Positions 22,930 through 32,684 of a stretch of 60,000 nucleotides of DNA are shown piece after piece (position 1 is the first letter of the stretch; each line of letters opens with the position of its first letter). The translations under genes were made by a program, and so were the position numbers. Source of the DNA: Cryptomeria japonica (taxonomy: Eukaryota > Streptophyta > Pinopsida > Cupressales > Cupressaceae); NCBI RefSeq assembly GCF_030272615.1, contig NC_081413.1, forward strand, positions 556,353,136 through 556,413,135. Direction: 5' to 3'. Under the pieces are notes generated by a model. That model was given only the letters and a program-made list of their open reading frames with translations, was not told the DNA's origin and did no database searches.

Positions 22930-25900
22930 TGGAAATTCTGAGTTAAGAAACTCATGTATCACATCATCAAATGAATGGTGAACATAATGAACATGTTGAA
23001 TATTGATCTTGGCTTTCCTTTCACTTTCTAGCCAATCATCATTCATCATTTAGGATTGAGTTATATCAGTTGCCCCAAAATGTCTAAACTCGGTCCTAAA
23101 ATGAGATATACCATGTGACTTATCATGACCAAAGCATGCTTCATGTGTACCCACCATAATAGAATTATCATGACTCATTTCCCAATGATTAGAAGCACCA
23201 ACATCATGAAAAGGGGAGGATGAATCACTATTGGTATAAGTCAGAGAATGAGGACTGAATTATTCCCTTGTATTCATGCCATTGGAGTCATCAAGCTTAT
23301 TGGCTACATCAAGGGCTGGTTTTTAAGATGTACCCTCTAATGTTACCAAATGATGATGCAATTCTTTTGCTATCAGTAAATTTTCTAAATGTACACCTTT
23401 ATTAAGTCCCATTGCCAAGAATGAAGTATCATCACATGAAGATATTATATCATCACTAGCACCATGTACCAAGATTGCCATGTCATGAGTATAAGAAGAT
23501 ATGTTGTTTCTGGCATAAAGAGAATAATCTTATTTATCTCCATACCTCTAATCTATATTATCATCATCAAGGTATGCTTGCATACACTTGGCTGCCACAA
23601 TTTTTGGGTTATCATTATTGGTAGCCTTCAAAATAACTTGTTTACTTCCATGGGTAAACTCAAGATCCATGTTGTCTTCTTCCCTAACAAAATATGCCTT
23701 CCAAGTGTGATCAAGAAATGATATTATTATGAAACAAAGGCACAATGCCCAACGTTGCATGCAAGGGGGTTCTTTAATTCTTATCGCATGCACTTGCACT
23801 AGAAGATGAATGAAACCATCTAAAAATGGGAGATGGTTAATCATCAACATGAGACCCACCTTTATTTTGTAGATTCCAAGTTTTCCTTCATAGATACTTT
23901 CATTACCTGTTGTCCAAAGGTGTGTGATATACTAAAAAATCCCCTCATGAGCTGTCAAATTTATCACCTCAAGGTTGTTGTTATAAAATAGATCAACAAC
24001 TAAATTGAAGTCAATGATGTATGTATACCCATGCATAAGAAAGAAACCCATCTCATGCACCTTACCTATTGATTAAATGTGTCTCCACATACTCCAATCC
24101 AACCCATAAACTAAGGTAGAACCAAATAAATCTGGAAATACAATGTATAACCACGTAGGAAAAGCATGTGGCAACCATGAATCCATGAAAATTATGTCAT
24201 AAACTAACCAATAAATAGCTACGTAAGCATATGAAATAGGCAATAATTCCATAATTGTATTGTAGTTGTATCCCTTAATACCCAAAGTCAAACCATGAGT
24301 GGCTAATCCACTAAACATGTCATCCATAAAATCATGATACACCTCAATAAAATTGTCAACATTAACTGAAAACTTAGAATTTTGGATGTTAGATAACTCT
24401 TGCTTCTCATCATCCATAGGTCCATGTGAATCAAAATCTTGTTGAAGATGAATCTTGTCTTGATGAGCCATCAATTGGGCATTCCTTGCCTTCACTTGCC
24501 AACCCTCTTCCATTCTTTGGAACTGATTTAATGTTACTATCCCACAGTTTACAAATCCAATCCTCTCATAGGATGCATTATCACAAATATTATGTCTAAC
24601 CTTTGTATCTTGTACCCCATTAATTAGAGATCCCATAGAACTTAATTTTTCATGAAAATAGGCTGCTAACTCATGGGTATATAGAGATATAGTGTTGCGG
24701 TCCTTAATCAGGGATTTAGGACTGATTGTTCCCTTTTGTTTGGTTCCTTGTAATTCTTCAATACTAGAGTACACTTGCATACACTTGACATCCCTGACTT
24801 GTCGCATTTCATGTCTTGAAGCCAAGTCATTATCATGCTCCATCGATGTATCACAAATTGATTCATGCCCTTCTTCAACTGTTGATATAAAATCAGATTG
24901 TTGGCAATTTGAAGTTTCAACCTTTACCTCATTCTTATCAATCCACTCACTAATGTCTACCATACTACATTTCTTTTCACCACTATCCCTCTTGGATTTG
25001 TGCCCATGTGATGTCACAATATTGATGTCCTGACTCAAAGAACCAAAATTATGCTCATACCTTTCCAAGGTGTCTTTATTTCTCTTTCTTGTATCTTTTT
25101 TGATGAAAGATGGTTCCTCTATGGGTGTTGACCTATGAGGTGTGACCTTCTGCAAGTAACATAAATTTCTATCTGCTAAAGTTGATCTGTCTTTCATTAC
25201 TAACCAACTCCATGGTATAGTATGCAAAACAAACCAAACATTATCAAATTGTAAGATCTTACTATTAGGGAATTTCTTAGTCTCATAGCCAACTAATTGA
25301 GACAAAATGCCTCACATGATCCTAGCATTTGTTCTTTCATTATTGATGATGCAAGTTCAATGAAAATGAAATCAATATTGTTTCCTTCTACACAAATAGG
25401 TATAATACTAGTGGTTGGTCCACCAAGTGTGTGTCCATTATCATCATAGTTTTGAACCTTGGAAGAACTCTCTAAAAGAGGAAACTCATGATCCTCATGA
25501 TGCAAACTAGATAAACATTTTGAATTTTCTGAATCATGCCCCTTCTCTTGTTCATACACAACAACATGTTCTTCTTGTTTGTTTACCTCAAGAAGATCTT
25601 CCTTTGCATGCTCCACTTGTATATATTCTTCTCTTGGAACAAATAATGATGTAGTGTATGATTTCCTTTGTTTCCTTGCAATATCTAGTTGGTTGCATAG
25701 TTCCTTGACCTCTTGTAGGTGTTATCTTGCTTGGGCAACAAGCATCTTTGGCTTCTTAGCTCTGTGTAACCACCCATCACACATAACTTGTGTCCTTTTA
25801 ACATCTTCCATGGTATGATGTATAAGGTTAGAACCTTTGTGGCTTGAATCCACAATATATACTTCATGTTTGACTCCCAAATCTAGAGTGCTATGTTCTG

Positions 25901-26513
25901 ATTTTTCTTCCTGTGTAGGAATTTTGTCATCATTGGGATCAACTATCACACTAGAAGATGCATTGTGATTACCTAAAGGATCCATAACATCAATATCCAT
26001 GGAAATATCATGCCCTACATCAAGGGAAGTCATGCTTATCTCTCCTATAGAATCCTCTTGTGAATTTTCTTGTAAAGATGATGAAGTCTCATGTGAGTAA
26101 CTCCCCAATGTTATCCTTTTGTCTTCAAGAACCGAATTTTCATGTTTAACACATTCTTCATTTAGATTTTTGAGTACTTCATTTCCATAATATTTCCTCT
26201 TACACTATTGATTTGAACTTATAGATGCCAAATCATCACCATCCTCTTCAGGTACACCCATAAATTGTGTAAAGGAAAGGAGGTCACATATCTTCATATG
26301 AAGAGATTGATACTTATGGTAGTTGCTCATAATTGCATCATTGAATGCCTTGGCATGAGGCCTCTTACTTGTACTTGTTGATGGAGATGAACCATTAGTG
26401 TGCTTAATTTTCCTTGAAAGGGAATCTTCAACATGTTGTAATTTATGAATGATCTTGTGTCGTGTTTGTTCAAATTCTTTCAATGCTTGTTTATTGATAA
26501 ACAACCCTGACAT
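22930..26513 (-). pseudogene. Element G: long decayed reading frame of unknown function, probably retroelement-borne
   Basis: Minus-strand coding sequence runs for about 1,190 codons. It begins MSGLFINKQALKEFEQTRHK at 26513, keeps one frame through stops at 26205 and 25722 to about 25300, then shifts frame and continues through 24073 and 23548 to near 22930. The first 100 residues are helical and charged. The middle is Ser/Asp/Glu/His-rich. The part at about 24060-24330 is hydrophobic with many Trp and Tyr (MELLPISYAYVAIYWLVYDI, LDWSMWRH). No RT, protease, integrase or known domain is recognised. A methionine-tRNA-type primer site lies 88 bp upstream, so I infer the internal region of an LTR element. 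The function is unknown. Confidence 0.5.
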
Positions 26514-26600
26514 GATGACCTATCTCATTGTCCCAACTAGAAACCAATTCACCAAAGTATGCACAACTTGATTTAACCCAATAGGTTGATAGAAACCAAA

Positions 26601-26611
26601 CTCTGATACCA
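26601..26611 (-). other. Possible primer binding site of element G (initiator Met tRNA type)
   Basis: The minus strand reads TGGTATCAGAG, the classic plant LTR-retrotransposon primer site. It lies just upstream of the G reading frame in the right orientation. No LTR end in CA adjoins it and no LTR pair was found, so the element boundaries are unknown. Confidence 0.5.
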
Positions 26612-27639
26612 CTAAAAGATCCCCAACGCAATTCTAACCAAATCTGATCCAAACCAACTGTTTGCTTTGCTTATAAGTCTTTGGCCAACGTATGTTAAGT
26701 GGGGGTTTGACTGATTCTTTATTTTGTTTGGGTTATTAAGAGTTTTTGGACAATGTTTTGAATGCTAAGTGAAATAAATAGCTGATACAACATAGAATAA
26801 TGTATAACACATTAAGAAGGCAATTAAGATATCTTTCTTTCACTTAAAAATACTGATGTACATACCTTTAATTGAGCACTAAAGTGTAATACAAATTTCC
26901 AGTAGATAAAATATAAGAAATCATCTCTAATATTAGCTGCAACTCCAAATATACCTTAAGGTTTTATACCCTTATTTCCAAAATGGAGCGGCTAGCTGAG
27001 AATAAGTTGGAAACGAGTGGTGATGACCTCTAGAAGGTCTACCCTGCAATTAATTCATGGAAACCTTCCCTCAAACTGATAAATCTACACTAAAATCCCT
27101 AATGAAGGTTGTCAAATGCACACTAGAGCTAAATACTGATGTAAACATTGTGAATAGATCAAACATGTTAACATATTTGGTTAGATACATTGATTACTTA
27201 AGGATTTCAATATATGTTGGTGTCAAGTCTTTGATTTTATTTTGATTTGATCTTTTGTGGTGACATGTCTTTTAGCTTTTCTAGGATGTCTTTGACTAGA
27301 GATTTTATTTCCTGGATGTCTTTGACTAGAAAGGCAAGGATGGGGTATGATCACCTATTTTTTGTTTGTGGATTTTCTCTTAGTAATACTATGGATCATC
27401 CAAGGATATGAGGACATTACGGGTCTACTGTAAACTAGGGCATTCCTTGTTTGTGACTATCTGATCTCCATGCAAATGATATAATGACTACCTAGGTCGG
27501 ACCTATATCTGGATAGTCACAATACATTTACTATAATAAATCTCAATGATGATAATAGCACAAGAAGTTCACTCACCTCCATATCTTCTACCTTTCATCC
27601 CCCTTCCCGCATGTCCTCCATCGTCCTTTTCCTTTCCCA
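26612..27639. other. Non-coding sequence right of G; no gene recognised
   Basis: AT-rich DNA without a supported frame. The left part would be the 5' LTR of G if the primer site is real. The part from about 27230 on, with repeated GGATGTCTTTGACTAGA words at about 27285 and 27313, may already belong to the Tat fragment F, judging by style only. Confidence 0.35.
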
Positions 27640-28498
27640 TGTAGTTTGGAATCACATGATTGAGTATAATGACACACCAAAAATATTTGCATTTCATGTA
27701 GTTTGCATCATCACATGTTAGTTTGCATCATGCATATTATATATATAACAATCATATTTGTATCCATTTTGTATATTCATACATTAGTTTGCATATAATC
27801 ATATCATATCACATCCATGTACATAACATCACATCATAAACTCACCACTTGTTAGCACATCTTATAAACATCATTATCATATTGCATCCATCATATATCA
27901 TCATAGTGTAGAACATTTTCATTTGCATAAATAGGAACATTACATCACCATCATACATAGCATAAATATATAAAAACAAAAAATTATGCATATCAGAAGC
28001 ATTGCGTTACATCATAGGATTATCAATATCACATTTTGCATCATAGATCATATGGATAATAATATAGAACAAATAAACTACATCATCATTAGAGAGCATC
28101 TCATAGAAATCATAAAACATATAGAAGCATCAACAAAATACATACACAACACATTCATATAGTCTTTGTTGGAATAGGTCATATCTCATATATATCAAAA
28201 ATAATGTGTCATGATATAATGATGTTAAAAAATCATTAGACTACAAAATCACCTAAAGGTATCTTTATCATCATACAAAACTAATAAAACAATGGATCAA
28301 AGAGAGCTATGATGAAATCCCTCCCTTGGAGCTGGTAGGCCTCGATGGAATCTAAGCTCTTGAAGGCCTAGCCCCCATATAATCTCGCCATCCCCCTCCT
28401 ACTGATCCTGCTAGTGGTGGTGGTCCCATCACTCCACCAATAGAATCCCTCTATCTATCCCTGATGAGCTGAAATAATAGCTCTTTTATTCCTATAAC
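27640..28498 (+). mobile_element. Element F: fragment of a Tat element 3' region
   Basis: The AT-rich CATCATATC/CATTTGCAT tract (27650-28250) resembles 15600-16100 of element A. It is followed at 28310-28498 by sequence whose minus strand encodes IGGVMGPPPLAGSVGGG, matching SGGVMGPPWRDRSGDAGARG in the C-terminal tail of A's antisense PMD pseudogene (about 16295-16235). Order and orientation are the same as in A. The fragment stops abruptly at 28498, where the LTR of element D begins. Confidence 0.6.
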
Positions 28499-29713
28499 TG
28501 ATAAGTTTTTGCCATGTTTTAAGTTGCATATTGGGATAGTGTTTGAGTCATGTGATGCATTAAAGTTTGACTATAAGCATTCTAGATGATAACTAAACCC
28601 ATTAAATCCTGTATTATTTTGACCTATTATTCCTGTTGCCATGCAGATCATCATAGGTAATATCATGTGTGAATGAATAAGTGTTATGATTAATGAAAAT
28701 AGATATATATGTATGCTTGTATGTTCTATCTTTTAAATGCAGGAATACATGAGATGTTGTAGAAGTGGTTATTGCAAGCCAGATGGGGAAACATGTCATA
28801 ATGGCAGTTGGAGACATTAAGGATGGTGAAATATTCAAAACAACAGAGAAGATGGTGTGCGTACGAATCGGCAAAGGAATAGCAAGGCGACTCCAGATTC
28901 ATTTATGTTTGTCTTCAACAAACATCAATCTTGTAACACCGCCATGCTATATTCTTGGTTGCGGTTTAGCTGAGTTTGACATTTTTTATGGATTAACTTC
29001 TTCTGTTAGCAGTCATAAATGTTTTCCACCTTATTTCATGGGCGTGATCTAGATAGTAGGAAGTTTGTTATAGTTTTCTTTTAAATAAAGGCCTACGCCT
29101 CTTCTCAGAGGTTAGACAACATGAGACAATGTTTTTCAGAACCTGAAGCATTTCTTTCATTTCATGTGTTGTATCGACTTTTGAAAATAATGAATAAAAG
29201 TTATGTTATTCTGAGTATATAGAATCATCTTTAAAGTTTGGATACACTCATCCAAGGGGGCCCACTTGGTGAGTATTCTTGTGTGTTTGTTAGATTAGGT
29301 TTTCCTTTTCTGCAGTAGATGTTCTAGTGACTAACTGTTCTGGCAGCCACTGGAACCAGATCTTGTGATTGTTCCTACAACCAAAACAGATAGAGTAATT
29401 CCTGTTTGTCAGCTCTGAACTTAGTTAATAGTTATTTAGTTAGGATCATCCGTTAATGTTAATATTTCCTGTAGCCATTCAGTTGTTATGTTTTCACTTG
29501 TTTATTTCGAATAGATTTAGTTGTTGCAGTAGTGCAGAATAACTATCGCATGAACTTAGTGCATATATAGTGCAAACCCATTTCAAGTAATACGTCTCTA
29601 GGTTGACAAGTAAATGAACTTTAGTAATGGAGATAATAAATAGACAAAATGAATGACCAATCTTTGGGTTGAGACTTTAGCTCTATTTATTGTTCCTATT
29701 GGCAAGGCAAACA
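28499..29713 (+). repeat. 5' LTR of element D (left edge inferred)
   Basis: The right edge is firm: ACA at 29711-29713 is followed by TTTT and the primer site. The left edge TGATAAGTTTTTGCC is placed where the PMD-tail sequence of F stops. There is no second LTR in the window to confirm it. AATAAA at about 29082 could be its polyadenylation signal. A 95-codon open frame at 28765-29052 lies inside; it opens with GTG, has no known motif, and is probably chance. Confidence 0.5.
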
Positions 29714-29717
29714 TTTT

Positions 29718-29735
29718 TGGCATGGTTGTCGGGGA
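29718..29735 (+). other. Primer binding site of element D
   Basis: TGGCATGGTTGTCGGGGA lies four bases after the LTR. It resembles the TGGCGCCGTTG-type primer site used by Athila-like plant elements, with a few changes. Confidence 0.7.
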
Positions 29736-29828
29736 TGGTGTCAAACTAAGAACTTGTTATTGTTATGAATTTTTAAGTTGTCAGTATAGTTGTTTTTGAT
29801 AACTCAGTTTGTTTGAAGTAATTCTCAT

Positions 29829-30989
29829 GAAACTACATTCATAGGAAAAGAAGAGATTCTCAAGGTAGATTCCTTCCTAAACGTCTTAATAATACAAGAC
29901 TCAATCCATATGAAGGACCAAATGTAAATCCTTTTGTTGCACTTTACCAAACCCCAGATAATTTGAACTCGCTTGAATTTGAGCTTTCTGAGAACAACCT
30001 TCATTTCCTCTTTGGACCTCCTGAAGAGGAACTTTGTTTAGTAACTCCAGTAACTCCTCCTCAAAGACCAATGTAAGGAAATCCACCCCCTGGTGGAAAT
30101 AACCCACCTCCACCTGTGAACCCATCATTTGAGTTCCCTTTTTCTGATTTGCATGATAATGCTAATCTCAAGAACATTCCAACTTCTTCCCTTCCTAAAT
30201 TAAATGGATTAGTGACAAAGGATCTTGACACTTTCTTCTTTGAATTTGATGTCCTCTGTAGGAGTTATGATTATACTACAGATGCCCATAGACTCAAAAT
30301 ATTTCCTGCCACTTTAAAAGAATCAACTTTGAGATGGTTTATGAGTCTAGGGAGTAGTACAATCACTACATGTGGTGAGATGAAACGGTTGTTTCTTATT
30401 AAATATAAATATTATTATAGAGGGAATGACCACCATGGGGATGATATTTTAGAATGACACAGAAGGAAGATGAGAGTATAGAAGATTATCTGGAGAGATT
30501 TTTATTTAGTGTCAAGAAGTCCAAGCATAGTACTCTAAATGAAGATTCTCTTAAGTTAATATTTTTAAGAGGAATCAGTGATGAATGCACAAATTCTTTG
30601 GACCTTATGGGAGGTGGTGATATAACACAAGCAACATGGAATGACATTGGTCAAATTTGTCAGAAGTATTCCAGATCTTCTTCTAAGAAGAGTAGGTGTT
30701 TCAAGCCAGGAATTTCTTCATCAACATCTAGTAATGGAGTTTCTCGAATGGAGCTTAGCCACCTTTTAAAGGATTTTAAGGAGGATATCATAAACAATAT
30801 GGCTACTTAGTTAGACACACTTAAAGCTAAGAAGAAGCATAAGGAAGCTAATGCAATCCTTGTAGAATTCTACACACATTGTAGACCAAAGAAAAGAGAC
30901 TGTGGATGTAAGATGGTTGCAAATCTTGAAGTTCTTGATTTCAAGACAATACAAGGAGATGATGAACAAGTTTTCTATGTTGCTCAAAG
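29829..30989 (+). pseudogene. gag: gag of element D, N-terminal part
   Basis: The frame opens with a basic segment (RRDSQGRFLPKRLNN, about 29852). A proline-rich stretch follows (about 30060-30120), then a gag core with LPKLNGLVTKDLDTFFFEFD, LKESTLRWFMSLGS and ESIEDYLERFLFSVKK, and a Lys/Cys-rich segment (CRPKKRDCGCKM, about 30880-30915). Stops lie at about 30071 and 30808, and a frameshift at about 30455. The frame runs directly into the C insertion. Skipping C and one copy of its 5-bp duplication puts it in phase with the D sequence at 54336. Confidence 0.8.
30985..30989. repeat. Target-site duplication of element C, left copy (CAAAG)
   Basis: CAAAG precedes the left LTR of C, and an identical CAAAG follows the right LTR at 54331-54335. 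Confidence 0.9.
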
Positions 30990-32134
30990 TTATAAATACT
31001 AAGAGGGGGGGGGGGGGTGAATTAATATACCAATAAATACTAAACTCAAACTCTTAAACAGTTTAGCAGATACCCGGTATAACAAATTCACTAATAAACT
31101 GGTTAAGATAAATGTGAACCAAATAGAAAATAAAGCATTCACCCACAAAACCACAATCACCATAACACAAGATATTTGACGTGGAAACCTAAAAGGGAAA
31201 AACCACGGTGAACAGAAACTCACAAGTAACTATCTGCAGAATAGAAACCAGACCGGTTAAGGTCATACAATGTTCTTCACCAGAACAGATCCTGTTAGGA
31301 ATCTAGATCTCTGTTAGGAGATAAGTCCTATTAAAGACTACCTTGCTGAAGGATTTCAGATCCACAGTTGTGAACCACCTTGTTAGAGGATTTACAAAGG
31401 ATTTGCTGGGCCTACCCGATTAAGGGTTTCAGACTTGTCGAAGATGTGAGTAATCAACAAGTGAGTGATCTAGATACTAGCACAGTATGCTTTGTTAGAT
31501 CCTTGATAGCTCATTGTTAATGCATTTCATCTTTACTTCAGTCTTCAATATCTCCACACTCTAACTCTTCACACAGACCTAATCTTCTCTGCAAAGATTG
31601 CACATAACCTTTTCATACATCATACATCTCTCACACATACAAACCCTAGACATGATGTCCTTATAAAGGAAACTGATTTCATGTCGGTCCAATAGGATTA
31701 AACTACAAGTTCTTAGGTTCAGTGCATCTAGACACATTTGGTAACACGACACAAAATCACCACGAAAGTGTCGGTGGATGATAACTCATCACAAAAGTAC
31801 CAGTTGGTAACTCATCACAGAGTAATACCAGTTCATATAATATACCAATTATCAGTTGTCAAAAATGAAGACTGGAAAATGTTAACTACCGCTTTGTTCC
31901 TTCGTACCTCTTGAGATCCTTGAACTGCTTGAGGTCTTCATACCACTTGGGTTCTCCATACCGCTTGAAGTCTTCAGTCAATTTGTGACCGGTAAACATC
32001 TTTTGTAAAACACCGATAGTCTAAAGACTATAATACATAATACCGGTTGAAATAATTACTGGTTGAGCATAACTCATACATCAAGAAAGTGTGTGTCCAT
32101 CAATGACAATCAAAACATCATCAAAATGCCAATA
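30990..32134 (-). repeat. 3' LTR of element C (left copy)
   Basis: It matches 53193-54330 throughout. Its outermost bases have drifted: the terminal TG reads TT on the plus strand and TGTT reads TATT on the minus strand. A run of 13 G lies at 31005-31017, against 7 G in the other copy. A TATA-like CTTTATAAGG is on the minus strand at 31659-31668. Several ACCGGT palindromes are present. Confidence 0.9.
31659..31668 (-). promoter_or_regulatory. TATA-like site in the C LTR (left)
   Basis: CTTTATAAGG on the minus strand is conserved at 53856-53865 in the other LTR. It is about 670 bp before the LTR's 3' end and is followed by the plant-leader-like stretch AGGGTTTGTATGTGTGAGAG. Confidence 0.5.
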
Positions 32135-32149
32135 ATCTCCCCCTTTGCC
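32135..32149 (-). other. Polypurine tract of element C
   Basis: The minus strand reads GGCAAAGGGGGAGAT immediately before the LTR. Further tracts of the GGGGGAGTA type occur on the minus strand at about 32222-32232, 32273-32285 and 32338-32350. Multiple polypurine tracts are a described feature of Sireviruses. Confidence 0.75.
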
Positions 32150-32684
32150 ATCGATGGCAACACTTAGGAAAATTTTGACATCTAAGTGTTTTTACAACAA
32201 AAATATGCCATAATCAAAATTACTCCCCCTAAGCATATACACTATCCCTTTTGTAGAAATTACAATGTATACTACTCCCCCAAAGTGGTAACATGAAAGT
32301 ATACATGAAATGGTAACATTCACCAAAATTTAAAATACTACTCCCCCTTTGCCAACAATGACAAAGTAATGCAGAATAACCCCTATTTCACATTATCATG
32401 AAAAATTGAGTAAATGTTTATGACAATAAGGAATGAAACTTATCAAAAACAGATTTAAAATCCTGCATAAAAGTTTTCATGGCCAATGTCCATGACTCAA
32501 GTAATGAGGTAGCAACCTCACTTTCTGTCTGCATTTGGAATTCTAGTTCTTCCATAGCATCAATGGTACTCATCTCTTGAGTTACCGTGATGGCTTCTAG
32601 ATTGAGAAAACATTTCTGAAGAATCTGCAGTCTGGGTAATAAGACCAGTTGAAGCTCCTACAAATCTTTTGTTTGTGTGCAGAT
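32150..32684 (-). other. Non-coding region between the KE-rich gene of C and its 3' LTR
   Basis: AT-rich sequence with three additional purine tracts near 32225, 32280 and 32345 and no supported frame. The codons just beyond 32685 continue weakly, and the true end of the upstream gene may lie slightly inside this stretch. Confidence 0.5.

Larger units (their letters stand above)
28499..30989 (+). mobile_element. Element D, left part: Athila-type Ty3/gypsy retrotransposon
   Basis: D consists of the LTR at 28499-29713, a primer site, and the first two thirds of gag. It is cut at 30989 by insertion of element C and resumes at 54336. The lineage is set by the RT and protease in the right part. 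The 3' LTR is not in the window, because element E interrupts D at 57214. Confidence 0.8.

Noticed and set aside
22914-22945. Possible LTR end and primer site (GGGCATTAC, then TTGGAAATTCTGAG)
   Set aside because: Only loosely like TTGGTATCAGAG, with no LTR partner, so it is not called as a feature.
28765-29052. 95-codon frame in the D LTR
   Set aside because: It opens with GTG and has no motif. Its position within an LTR with no second copy to compare gives no support.
31005-31017. Runs of 13, 14 and 11 G (also 58393-58406 and 59580-59590) as G-quadruplex signals
   Set aside because: Single homopolymers that differ between LTR copies look like slippage. There is no four-tract pattern.
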